A stretch of 64,000 bases of DNA from Odiellus spinosus (taxonomy: Eukaryota > Arthropoda > Arachnida > Opiliones > Phalangiidae), in assembly GCA_963920705.1 (NCBI GenBank), contig OY987229.1:21891728-21955727 (forward strand). Direction: 5' to 3'. Within the stretch, counting starts at the first letter, position 1. Each line of letters begins with the position of its first letter. The translations under genes were made by a program, and so were the position numbers. The notes under the pieces were generated by a model that was not told the origin of the DNA, made no database searches, and saw only the letters and a program-made list of their open reading frames with translations. This document shows positions 34,880 through 46,911 of the stretch, piece by piece.

Positions 34880-37800
34880 TTACATTATATGAAAAAGCTC
34901 CGGTGGTCTTGGAACGTAATTATCGAAAGTCCACTTAGGAAACATCCTTTTATACAAATTCATAAGAACAGTATCCTGAGACTTCAATTGGGCATCAAAT
35001 TTGCATTTCATATGCCCATGAGTACCTTTAAAAAAACATCAATAAATCCTATCGTTAAGATTGGTTATTTAGGGTGTTTTATTTCTACAGTTTCTCACTA
35101 GTGGGTTTGAACGCTTATCTTATGTTAAACCATGTAGAACTTATTTACCAAGTGGTTCTTGAATGTGTCCTCTTCTTCCGTACTTTGTACTGAGTTCGAC
35201 TGGTTTAAACCACAGAATATCATCTAAATTAGAAAATAAACGTAAATCACTTTGAAAATCAGCCAGAATTCCCGCAAATTTAAATTGAAAGCGGACAAAT
35301 ATAAATTTTGAACAAACCTCTAGTGAAGAACATGTATCTAACGACTACGGATCTTTTATTAATTTTGAAAGGATGACCGCTTAGTACGACCCTTTTAACG
35401 ACAGTCCTGTCTGGATTTATATTCAAAATTGATCCCGTGGCAACCAATTGTTGGGTACCTGTCCAATAATTTATACTTCTTAGTATAAAAATTATATATA
35501 ATGACTGATTAACTATCTTACCATCAACGTTTGCTTTAAAAACAACAACGGGTGCGGGTGGAAAAGTAATAGGAGCGTAAAATGTAGCCACAACAGGGAC
35601 ATCTGTTCTCATAAATCGTTCATACTAAAAAAGATTCGTAATTTATTCAAACTGCCCATATTAATACGTAATTAGTTTTATTAAATTCAGACCTTATGCT
35701 TGTTGCCATTAGTATGCGATGAAAAAATAGGGCACACGGCAAACCGTCTAAAACCAATATGGAAAATCAACTTTTCTTTTGATTTAATCGGCTCTAAACA
35801 AGTATGATGCCTCTTTAAGACGACGTTAATAACAGACATCTTCTGTTCGTGAGGAAGCATCCCGTAAACGACCACTGGACAGCTATTTACACCTTTGCGA
35901 ATTTCATCTAACCCAAAGAGACAAAGTTCAGGTAAGAAATTGAATCGAAATTTAATAAATTTATGATTGAAAACAAAATATGGAAGAGAGTTACCGTAGA
36001 CTTGTTTAGGTACGTCCTTTAAGTGCAAAGTAACAAACCAACCAGGCTAAGAAAAGTAATGATAATATTATATATATTTCGTTTATCTATGGTTGTCATT
36101 GTGTTAAAATACGATATTGGCCAAACCACTGCCTTGACATTTTTAATTTGCAATTTGTCTGAGATAGATGTCACTTTCCCGAGGAACGAATAGCCAATCG
36201 CGAGTCTCGCGTCGCCAAGAGCCAATTAGATAAGGCTATAACTAGCGACATCTAGGTGATAACGTAGAGATCTTGATTTAAATTTACGATTTAATATAGA
36301 ACTCGTTTTTAAATGTTTTAAAATCACAATTTAATTATTTAAATTAAATCCCAATTAATTTATTCTCGATTAATAACCTAACATTCGTATCTATTTTTGA
36401 GTTTTCCGCCTACATTTGAATTTCCCACTTTTTTTAACCTTGAGAAAGGGACATTTAAGACATAGGCATAGTATTAGAGAAGGCAGTGGCCGTACTAATA
36501 AAAATTTCAAACTTACCAAAACTCCATCTTTCGCTTCTTTCAATATCCTATTTTTAGTTCGATTAAAATTGTCAAATTGGAATATCCTAGCATAGTCCAA
36601 AGGTAAATTCTCTTTCGGATCCCAGGGTGTAGAGTTAAAACTTTTTAAACCACGATATCTATTAAATGAAAATATTCGTCAGTAATAAATTGCGTTTTTG
36701 TGGACCAAAAATATGAGTATTACTTTGCAAATCTCGCCTTTGCTGGTTTATCCATTGGGGTGTCAATTTCATCCGGAAACAACTCATTCATTCTTTCTTC
36801 TTTAAACTTATCATACCTGTAAAAGTGTAATTCTTTCTGTTATACGGAAAATACATAGAAAAATTCGACGTTATTCGTACATGGCCTTGTCTTCAGAATC
36901 ATCAATGTCTTCGTCGTATTTTTCAGTATCTAGTTCAGATGGCTCTTCCTACAATCAATAGTAAAATGTTCGTCAGTAAGCTTATATTACGGGTGACACC
37001 CTAAGGAAAAGTGTCTTTACAGGGTGACGGGCAGAAGAAAATGTAGATCTTTAGAGAGTTTTCAAAGGTGAAGATGACAATCACCTTAGGCTGGACTTGA
37101 ACCATCGATCTCTGGGTAACTGTCCAACTAGCCAGAGGTTCGTCGTTCTATCCATCCTGAGGCGATTGTCACCTATTGGCCTCTTGGGTTATTAACTCCT
37201 ATATTGTTACAACAAGCGAAAGAGTATTTACCATGTCTGATTCTGCCCCGGAATCATTCATTTCACTAGTTTCGCTAACAATGCTACAGGCATCCATTTT
37301 GATATCATCAACAATATCTTCTTCATCTTCATTTTCGGACAGATCATCTTCTTCGTCATCATCATCATCATCATTGACAATCCAAGCCGCCTGATATTCA
37401 GAAGTGCCTTGAGGGACTTTCTTCACTACCTTTTTAAGTTGTTCAGCTTTTAAAAAATAAAGAGACCCAAAAAATCCCGATTGATTAAAGTACTATTCGC
37501 TTTGTGAACAAGCCGCTTGAAAGTTTTCTATCAGGATTAGGCTTAAAGCTTGTTGGGATTTACGCGCTTATCTTTTAACAACTCCAACGCAACTCATCAA
37601 GAAAGAAACAACGTGTTTGCAATTTATATTTACCTTCAGCTTGTTCCAGTTCCTCTTGAGTGGGCCACGTTTGTTCGCCTTCCATAGGATCAGGGATATT
37701 CTCAGATATTAAAGTTTCCTGCAACCGAGAATCACTCTTTTCCAATACTTTAGTTTCATCAAGATCCACCATCTCGGATTGATTCTACATTTTTTTTTTT

Positions 37801-39782
37801 AATAAAATTAGTTATATAACATTAGCACACACTTTGATGCGCCTTACCTGCTCCGTGCGCTTCAGTCTTAATGGATAAGGGTCACTCGGAGCGTCAATTT
37901 GCGATAACTGGTACGTTCCATAACCAGGAACATGAACAAGGCCATTCACGCTTAATGGTTGACCTCTCACGTAGCCAGAAACTTTTAATGTTCCACTATT
38001 TTCATCCTGGTAAAGATAACGTAAGAAAGATCAAGTCTTGTTTAAATTTTTAGAACAATCTGGGATTGCTAAGAAGGATACGTACATTTTCTGACTGAAC
38101 AAAAGAATACGCTTCAGCAATCATATGAGGTCTTCTGTCACGAACTGTAATGGATCGCCTCTTTTGAGATATAATTTGATGAACCAAAAGTAAAGCATCC
38201 TGCGGTTTTTCCAAACAGTTAAACTTGGCATCAGGAAATCTAAAAACAACAAAAGATCATAACTGATGACTATTACGTCTCTAGCGTACTCTAACATCGC
38301 CCTCTAGTGTCAATAAATAGAAACTTTCATTCATTGTGCACTTAAGCTCTAATATACCTTAATTCCAATTGTTTTTGTAATTGCTTCCTCACATCGTGTC
38401 TTTTCTTCAACGGAATTTCTTCCAAACCCTTTAAAATTGTAAAAAAATCACACCAATAACTATCAAAAACCTCCCAAACTTGAAAAAAAAGTTTGCGATA
38501 GTCATACCTGAAGGACATGAATGACTGATGGCATTCCGTGAGAAAGTAGAACACTTTGCAACAACTCTTTCGGTGAATTTTGAATCTTGCTACCATTTTC
38601 ATCTTCCTCATCCTCATCATCTGATACTGAATTTAAAAGCACCAACGTATCTGCAACCTAAAGTAAATTTTTTTATTTCCTAGTGATAATCTGGATTTGA
38701 TACAAATGGGTTTTGGCCGACTCTCTCCTCTAGAAGTTAACTCAGAAAGATTTGAAGAATCTATAGAACAGTACTGACCTTAGCCGCATCCATCACAGCG
38801 TACAAATCCCCAACTGGTGGCAAGAAAAATGTTAACCGCTGCTTGTACCGAGGAAAGCTATAAAAAATTGTGGAAAAAAGCGATTTCTTTAAATACTGGT
38901 GTTTGAATAACAAAACTTTGTGTGTTTAGTTTCCTATTTTTTCCATTAGAGGATGCTTGTGAATGCTAGGGTTTTGTTATTCATATTGCAATATAAGGGT
39001 GCAAAAAATAATACCTAATGTGATAATGATCAGTTTCGGTTGGTGGTGACACTATGCTTTCGTCATCACAACTCTTTATAAGTTCCATGAAAGAAAACGG
39101 ATCATTTCTCGAACTCAAACACACAACAGCCTAAAAAGCATTGTTTTTAAATAAATTTGGTTAGTTTTTAAACAAAATAACAAATTGGGATTTTAAAAAT
39201 AAAAATACAAACCACGAGATGAGGAGGCTTTCCTTGAGTTCCGAGAGATCGCTTTATTAAAAGAACTTCATCTCTCTTGGAGTTTCTCTTTTGTTGAATC
39301 TGGTTTCTTCTTTCTACCTTACGGAGGTCTCTGGATGCCCTTTTGGTCAAAGCTTTCACATTTTGTTTACCTGAAAATAAATTAAGTTGAATGTGTTTCT
39401 TTAGTGCCAAACCAATAATAAAGTTTAGGCTTTCACATTGACGTTGGAGACTAAATTAGTTTAAAAGGCATATAGAAATGAAGGATGAGATTTTTAAGAT
39501 TCTCAAAAAGCTAAACCCGAGGAATAAATTCTTTAAAATTATTGTTTGAATCCTGACATTCAAGCAACACACTTTTGCAGGAATACACTAAGAGTATTGA
39601 TCAGAGACATACTGAAAATGTACTCCAGGAAATAAATCAACTCTACCTACAATTAAAATTTAGATTAGCTTACCTTTATTTATTGTATCTAAAGTTCTAT
39701 TGCTTCTATGTCGTCCATGCTTGTGAGATTTATTTTGTTGTTTTAAAGGCCCTGCTCTGTGCCCAGCATTAGGTTTTGCCAT
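34880..39782 (-). CDS. Tsr1: pre-rRNA-processing protein TSR1
   Basis: Nuclear GTPase-like factor of the BMS1/TSR1 family needed to mature the 40S ribosomal subunit; it sits on late pre-40S particles. Eighteen exons, 5' to 3': 39782-39674, 39370-39213, 39130-39015, 38857-38779, 38657-38508, 38428-38358, 38239-38086, 38006-37848, 37784-37634, 37446-37232, 36948-36881, 36816-36724, 36658-36517, 36046-35693, 35624-35522, 35458-35318, 35223-35149, 35025-34880; 827 aa (human TSR1 804). The N terminus (KHGRHRSN..., [20 protein letters not shown]) is basic and typical. The middle is strongly acidic ([13 protein letters not shown]). Diagnostic C-terminal blocks: [19 protein letters not shown], [50 protein letters not shown] and LYKRMFPKW. 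The 37072-37174 hairpin lies in the intron after exon 10. Confidence 0.96.
37072..37174 (-). repeat. imperfect 103-bp hairpin with tRNA-like boxes in a TSR1 intron
   Basis: The two ends are inverted (TGACAATCACCTTAGG and CCTGAGGCGATTGTCA), and the pairing continues inward (GAAC, GA, CTCTGG in both arms). On the minus strand it holds TGGCTAGTTGG (37134-37124) and GGTTCAAGTCC (37103-37093), which match Pol III A and B boxes but are spaced too closely for a normal tRNA. It could be a tRNA-derived or foldback element, or an intronic small-RNA precursor. Confidence 0.55.
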
Positions 39783-41264
39783 AAATTATTTTGTAGTGAT
39801 TTTGATTTAACTGTATTAAATTAACTTAAATGGTAAACTGATACGTGACAAGGCTGGACCTTTAAAGACGCACGTGGTACTAAAATCGCTTTCTCAAAGA
39901 CTACGATACACTACAGGCATGTTCATAGAAGTGTGTCATATGAGAAATCCGTACTAGCGCCTCCTATAAACTAATATATGTTCTCTGTTATCTGGAGGAA
40001 GCTTGAATAGATAAATTAAAATTTGTAGCATAAAAGCAATATATTTCATTTCCATCCAGAAAATTAGCTAATTAATACCTTATTAGCGTACTTTTTATTT
40101 CTTTCCGTTATGATTCCATATTTAAAACACGTACTGAGAGCAGACCTTATAGCAGACAGCCAGGCTAGTTGCTCAAAAGTAATGTCCTAAAGTGGGAATG
40201 AAGTTATCGAAGTGGACACTTTTCCAATTTGATAACTTAATTTATATATCTAATTAACACACCTTAGAATTAGACACAATTTTATAAGTTTGCATACAAT
40301 ACATAAACCAAATGTAATATTTTTCGTGTTATCAGAAGTGTATAATACTTCTATTACTTTTATCCCTTCTGGTATGAATAAAAAATTATTTCCAGCCTAA
40401 TAATTTATTAGATTTAAAGTACACCCTGGATCACTTCACCTTTCCCCTCGGTATCTTACCTTGAATTGGCACCACAAGCAAAGTTAGACTACCCATAATG
40501 GGTTCTAGTTTTGCACGTGCTGCCAACTAGAGATAGAATAGACAAAGTTAACTTCGATGTAATAATTTAATCGAACTAACACTAAGGATTAGATTCCTTT
40601 ATTAGAGCAAACTTATATTTTATAGTGTAAAAATTATTAACAATTGTAGTTGGAAGCCTAGTTCATTAAAAAAAAAAAACAATTTAGAAAAGAAACAATT
40701 AAAACAACTACAAAAATTACTCGTTTTTGATCATAACTTAAACATTAAAAAATTACTATTTTAAACTACAGAAGGCGAATTTGTAATTTGCAGTTCTGAT
40801 TTAGCAAGCAATTACCGTAAAATCCATTTTTTTTTTTTTTTTTTTTGGTTTTACGAATAAGCAAACAATTTTCTTTTTTTTATTTTTTGGAAATTAAAAC
40901 CGAAGTGGAAAATTATCGAAGTATGCTGTACAAATTACAAAATTAATATTAATCATAAATGTTTTAATTTTCCAGTTACAGACTTAATTACAGAACTGGA
41001 GCACCAAATTATAAAGGATTTTTGTTTTTTTTTTTTTTTAAGTGTTGCAGTTTAAATTAGCCTCTCGTGGCATTATTAGTTTCTTGATTTTTTATTTTTT
41101 TATTTCTTTTAGTATATTAAGAGCGTCTTTTTATACCTTAATTTTTTCTTTCCTATACACACTCATTCTGGAGCTTTGACACTCGCACCCACTGACCTCC
41201 CATTATATCCCGCTGTAAAACACTTTGTTCCGTTCTCCAAACTTTTTTTAAAAATTAACTATTG
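39783..41264. other. intergenic DNA between TSR1 and ARPC1
   Basis: AT-rich, with long T and A runs near 40670, 40830 and 41020. No gene recognised; the left part includes the TSR1 promoter. Confidence 0.55.
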
Positions 41265-44200
41265 TCACACAATCCGTAATCCAGAAAGTGAGTCCTCCAG
41301 TGCCTGCGAAGACACAAACAATTTGCAATTTTAAATACCCATTACCATTTCAAATCTATTTCATGAAATAGGATAGGGTAAAACGTAAAGACGCACCAAT
41401 AGTTAACTTCAAAGGATATATTTTATTTGCTATGTTGGAGACTAGCCACTTTTGTATATGAAATTTGGAGGTTTAAAACCCATTTTTGGGAATGATTTTG
41501 TGTTCAGTTAACCAAGGCTGATCATAAGTTGGATATAGTAATGTCCAGATTATTAACAGCCCTACTAGATTTCGGAATGATATTTGCTAGATCAAGGATT
41601 TAACAATTTGGACAACTATACTACATGGCTCCCATTTCGCAAATCAGACTTATTCCCCGACCTTTTGCTACATTGCAAAACCTTGACCATTTGCAAATCC
41701 CAGATGTTTTTTCTCCAATTTGCAAATCCCTGACCTTTTTTCTCCCATTTTGCAAATCCCTGACCTTTTTTCTCCCATTTTGCAAATCCGCACTTTTGCT
41801 CATTTATAAATCCCTGACCGTTTGCTCCCGTTTTGCAAATACTAGAGCTTTTGCTCCCGTTTTACAAATCCCAGACCTTTCTCTCCCATTCCGCAAATCC
41901 ATGACCTTTTGCTCCTATTTTGCAAAACCATGACTTAATCCCAACCTTTCAGGTTCTCTACGAACCCTGTACTAGATGGCAACAATTGATGATCTATATA
42001 TTCATTTCGCACTTACAATAATCTTAAAATATAAATATATCCATACATTGCTAGAAATTTAAGATTGCGAGTAACAGAACCTACGTCTTTTCAAACTCTT
42101 CCCCACATTTATTTCTAAATCAAAGACAATTAAACTACATATCCTGATTCAAAATATGAAGAGAGATGGCATTTTATTGAATAAGGATCAAGCGGGAGCG
42201 AAATGTATGAAATTGCTACAAAATTCCGAGACCCAGTGACACAAATTAGTGTAGATATATCGCTCTCAAAATGCAAGTTGTTTCTAATACAACTAGCACC
42301 AAGTCCTTTGATTTTAACCGCAAATATTTTGCTTATCAAAGAAGAAGAGGGCATAAACTTACTTTTGTATCCCATATTACTAATTTTCCATCCATCCCTG
42401 TAGTACAAAATTTGGTTGCACCATTTTTGCTTCCAGCTATTACCGTAAGTAATGTGATTGCATTTTGATGTACAGTGTCGAGAAGCGTATCGTTGCTGTT
42501 TTCTACAGTCGCTTTTTTATCCATGTTTCGAAACATCCTCATAGCGCTGAAAAAAATGGAGAAAATTGTTTTAAAACCATCGAAATTATAGAATAGAAAT
42601 AGTTACGGATAAAAACTAACCTAAAGCCATCAACTTCTCTCTTCTGCGATTTGTCTAATTTATCTACAAAGGTTAATTCCCCAGTTTTCTCTTCGTAGTC
42701 AAAGAGCATGGGACAACAGTCGTACCCTGCTGCGACAATTCTAGTATCGGAGGCCCAAACGCAAGTTAGGAAAGGTAAAAATGAAGTCTTATACGTCACA
42801 ATGCTGAAAAAAAGTTTTTTTTTACAATCTTCATTGTACCTTTAAGAGTTATCAACTACGCGCGGGTTTCGCGTAAAATAAACTTACTTGCAGATATTAT
42901 TGGAATCGGATACGGATATACTGCTGTCATGGCCTACCCAAGCCACTTTATTACCATCGGGTGAAAACTTAACATTATGAACCCAGCCACCTATCGCGAA
43001 TGGTTGAAAATTTTAAATTTTCAGCGTGATTTTATCGTAACCAAATATTTGAAAAATATTTCATACTCCCACCACTAGCAAGCTCGGCCATTAGATTTCC
43101 TAAAGGCATTTTGGCACCCCACGGAGTTGGATCTGGTTTCGGGTCAATTTCTTTAATGTACGCTGAATATACCCTAGTGTTATTAATTGGCAAAATATTT
43201 AAATAGATTAATTTATCGTATTTAAATTTAAAGATAAACCCATTTTCTCTTACCTAGTTTTAAAATCTGTTGAGCCACATACTAAAAGCACATTATTCGG
43301 ATGCCAATCGATACTAAAAATAGAAGAATCATTGAAACAGACATCTCGCGCGTGTAAAAACATCCTCGCAAACTTCTTAAGATTAAATTAGCGAGTTTGG
43401 TGCGGAATTCGACTAACCATTGAATAGCCAGGAATTAAGATATAAAAAAAAGTTAAACTTGCCTCGTAACGGTAGACCTGATAGGCTTCTTTATGTGCTT
43501 GCTGATCCACCAGTCATTCTCTTCTTCAAAGTAACAAACTGAAATTAACCGGGCTCCGCAGCCTACTGCAAATTTGTTCTCTAAAGAAAAAATACACACA
43601 GTGTCCAAAGTTAGCCTTGTCCAATCTTACACCTATTCATCCCCTAATATGAGATAGCTTTTTAATTCAACTCTCAGCCTCGAGTATGACGTACAAAATG
43701 CCAAAAAAATTTATTTTACCTTGAGGCGACCACCTAACGCAAGTTGCCGCTCGATTTATGCGGAGAATAACTGTGCTTGGCTTCCATTTCCCATTAACCA
43801 ATATCCAAACGTAAGCATTGCGATCCTAAAAATTGCGTAAAAGCAATTTTAAAATTCATCCCAACTGATTTGAGTTTAAAATCGAAATTTCCAGAGTATC
43901 ATACCGCTGAGCATGTTACTATCCTGTTTGTGCTGGGAGCCCAGTCGATACTGGTTACCCGTAAATCATGTTGAGACAAAACGTCAGTCTTGTTCCATTT
44001 ATCACCCTCTTTTCGATAAATGAGAACGTCATTGTTATTTGGTGAAAGAGCGACTTCTGTAAGGTAACGAGAGCACCAATATAATTTTTGCGTATGAATT
44101 CTGGGCCCTCTTTACGCGTCTTGCAGCTTCTGACACTCATATTTTAGGGGTATTCTCTGAGACTAGATCCCCATTAAGTTACTCAAGCCCATGGCGCCAC

Positions 44201-44589
44201 CTAGGCATCTAAATGTACATTTATCTCCAAGAATTTTGAAAATTGGGTGATTTAGGGACCTAATTTACTGATTTTGGACCAGATGTAGGCCCTTCCTATA
44301 AATTTTAATCGTTACTTTTATTTTAACGATTTTTAATTCACCCCCCAACTGAACCAAACTTCTCTCCTCTGAGCCCAAATCTCGTCCACTCTCTCTCTTA
44401 AATTTGCAACCTCCCTTTTTGTCTCATTTTAGCTAGCAAAACATCACCCTGTGGGTTACGTAGGATTGTGTCTTAACTCCGCTTGAGTATGGGTCACGCG
44501 TAATTACGAGTAAAAGTTGACTTACGAGTTCTATCCTTGTTAAATGCGTGGCACGTAATAGGTTCAACTCCAAAACTGTGGATTTCCAT
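41265..44589 (-). CDS. Arpc1: actin-related protein 2/3 complex subunit 1
   Basis: WD40-repeat subunit of the Arp2/3 complex, which nucleates branched actin filaments in the cytoplasm. Ten exons, 5' to 3': 44589-44526, 44056-43905, 43825-43720, 43580-43463, 43313-43254, 43173-43067, 42990-42888, 42803-42621, 42546-42363, 41303-41265; 371 aa, the family length (370-372). Family blocks in order: [141 protein letters not shown] and [15 protein letters not shown]. The intron after exon 4 is of the GC-AG class (AG|GCAAGT). The last coding exon is tiny ([12 protein letters not shown], stop), about 1.06 kb downstream, and matches the usual SLESALKDLKI-like tail; it is the least certain exon. Confidence 0.95.
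41640..41940. repeat. about 31-bp tandem repeat in the last ARPC1 intron
   Basis: About nine diverged units built on TTTTGCAAATCCCTGACC and a T/C-rich TTTTCTCCCAT linker. They lie wholly inside the intron between ARPC1 exons 9 and 10 and give spurious open frames on both strands. Confidence 0.88.
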
Positions 44590-46911
44590 GTTTAACGCAG
44601 CAACGGCGCTTTTCAAACTTTCTTGTACTTTTAAATACTAGATGAATTTAGAAATTTCTAATGGATTGCGAATCTTGGGGTCCAAAAACAATACAAGATA
44701 CCTAAATAAATTCAACCATTAAAGATTCGGGTAATGTAATTTTAACATCTGTACAAAAATCTAGAAAGGAGAACACTCAACTAGCCTATAGGTCTTGTCT
44801 TTACAGAGCCGGGACCTTTTTAAACTGATTAATATTTAATGAAGAAACACGACTAAAAAAATTAAAGTTAAAACTTCATTTACTTTCATACTTTTGTAGA
44901 CTTAAGATACTGCGTTTATAGTATCAATTGTTTGGGATTTCTTAGATCTTCCCACAACTATTCTTTAAATGCTACATCCGCAACTTGGCACCCATTCTAT
45001 TTGAGATGTTGAGTTGCTTAAAGTAGTACAGCCTCAATTTTTGCGCTTCCCTCTAATATCAACCTAAAACTCTTCAAAATACTTTCCTGAGTAGGTAAAT
45101 TATACCTCTTCTCCCTCTAAGAGACTATTTCTGTTATCCCTCAAACCCTAAAGGGATTATCTTAATTTGCCGAAGAAAATAATTATATGTTAACAGTCCC
45201 CATGCATGGTTCTTCCTGTAAATGTAGTAAGCTCGGTAAAGCATTAATTTGCAAGTACTTTCCGTTAAATCAACTATGGAAGTTATAAGACACTAGAAGT
45301 GACTTTATCTATTGACACGTGGAAACGTTGCATTCCATAGTAGTCAAGTATATTTTAGAATCTGTTGTCGGTAAACACAATTTTAATAGTCATAAGTTTA
45401 ACCAATAACTAAATAATAGGCAATTGGCGTAATGAATGTTTTTAGAAAGATATAGATTTAATTATATAATTTACTACGATGAAGTTAGTCGGTGTAATCA
45501 GTAAACTCTTCCAAAACACTCAAGATTAATTAGACCTACATATCCTGAACGCTTAGCAATGTAGCTTAGCAATGTAATATATGGTTCCTATTATACACAC
45601 TACTACATGTTATATGAGTCAGGATGTAGGTAGGGCATAGGTTGAAAAATATATATATGCATATGATCAATCGTTATAGGCGGTCCACAAATAAAAGCTT
45701 TATAAGTTTAAATTTCGAATTAATTAATTAAATTGGAGCTAGATCAAAATTAAGTTAACTATTTTTCACTTAAAAACTATGAAGAATTACAAAAACGCCC
45801 CCAATTGACAGAAGTATAATCGCCGTAAGGTGCGGTCTTATGACTGGTGGCTTCCTTTAAGAGGCAAAGGCCTAAATAGTACTACCATATATAGATTAAG
45901 TGATTTTTGATAAGTCTTGCGTAATTTATATGGTTAGTTATTGTCAAAAATATACAACTAACACCTTCATTATTAACAGATATATTAGTTTAAAAACTTT
46001 AAAATCAAATCGTACCATTTCAAAGTCGGGAACTTGGCTTTGTCGGTCTTCAGTTTTCCACTTTGCAGAACAGAAAATTTTACGATTTACTTACCGGCTT
46101 AAGGCCCGGACAAAGACTACACACGGAAGTAGAATATGTAGTCTTTGGTAGGGAAGTCGGTTCTTTCTGAAGTCTAGTCATAGGCTGGGAAATAAGGCGG
46201 TCACTCACAGAAACCAAATTACCTGTTTAAGGGCAGGCGCCTGTATAACCAAACTTAAAAATATAGTGATCAGAAAAAAGTGGTTGTACTTATTTGCTAG
46301 TGGTTATAGAAGTTTCGGTGATCAAAAAATATAACCCATTCTCAAAATAATGTGGACCTCTCAACCGCGTTACATGTCCAATTTGTAAAAAAAAAAGTGA
46401 AATCCGTGGCAACTTCCGCTCAGGGATGGAAATATATATATAGGAAATATTTTTCACGATGTCCTGTGCTAGTAAGAAAATTTACGTATTGGGCAATTGA
46501 CTAGGGAGCACCCATGAAATTTAAAACTAATGTTAGGACATTTTGTAAAATATCCGACAATGTCCAAATACCGACAGATGCTAATTTCCGTCCCCTTTCA
46601 CCTCCCTCCCCCCAACTATATGCAGACGCTCCTGAAGATTTCATCATCTGTCTGGAACTGGATGAGCACTGACTGAGGTTTTGTAAATACGCTTCGGCTT
46701 TACAGTCCAGCTTAAATTTTTTCCTAATTTTTCTAAGCTTTTATCACAGTTTTCACTATTAATTTCATTAGCTATGTTTTTAGAATGAGTGAATGTTTCG
46801 CACCAGATTAATTCTAGGACTTTATGAATAATTTATATGTGAAACACCGAAGGATTTATCGTTTCAAAAAGTCGGCGAAGTTAATCGAATAGTTTGTAAC
46901 AACGATATAAA
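44590..46911. other. intergenic region between divergent ARPC1 and POLR3D
   Basis: Contains the promoters of both genes at its ends and a family-6 MITE remnant at 46421-46595. No further gene or RNA recognised. Confidence 0.55.
46421..46595. mobile_element. family-6 CAGGG-ended MITE remnant
   Basis: Ends CAGGGATGGAAATA and TAATTTCCGTCCC; interior has AGGACATTTTG and GACAATGTCC. Diverged relative of 61026-61263. Confidence 0.6.

Noticed and set aside
37176..37394. Plus-strand Ser-rich open frame
   Set aside because: Antisense shadow of the acidic TSR1 exon 37232-37446.
42061..42100. Alternative ARPC1 last exon (SLKRRR-like)
   Set aside because: Poor acceptor without a pyrimidine tract and a tail unlike the family; the exon at 41265-41303 fits both splice site and tail.
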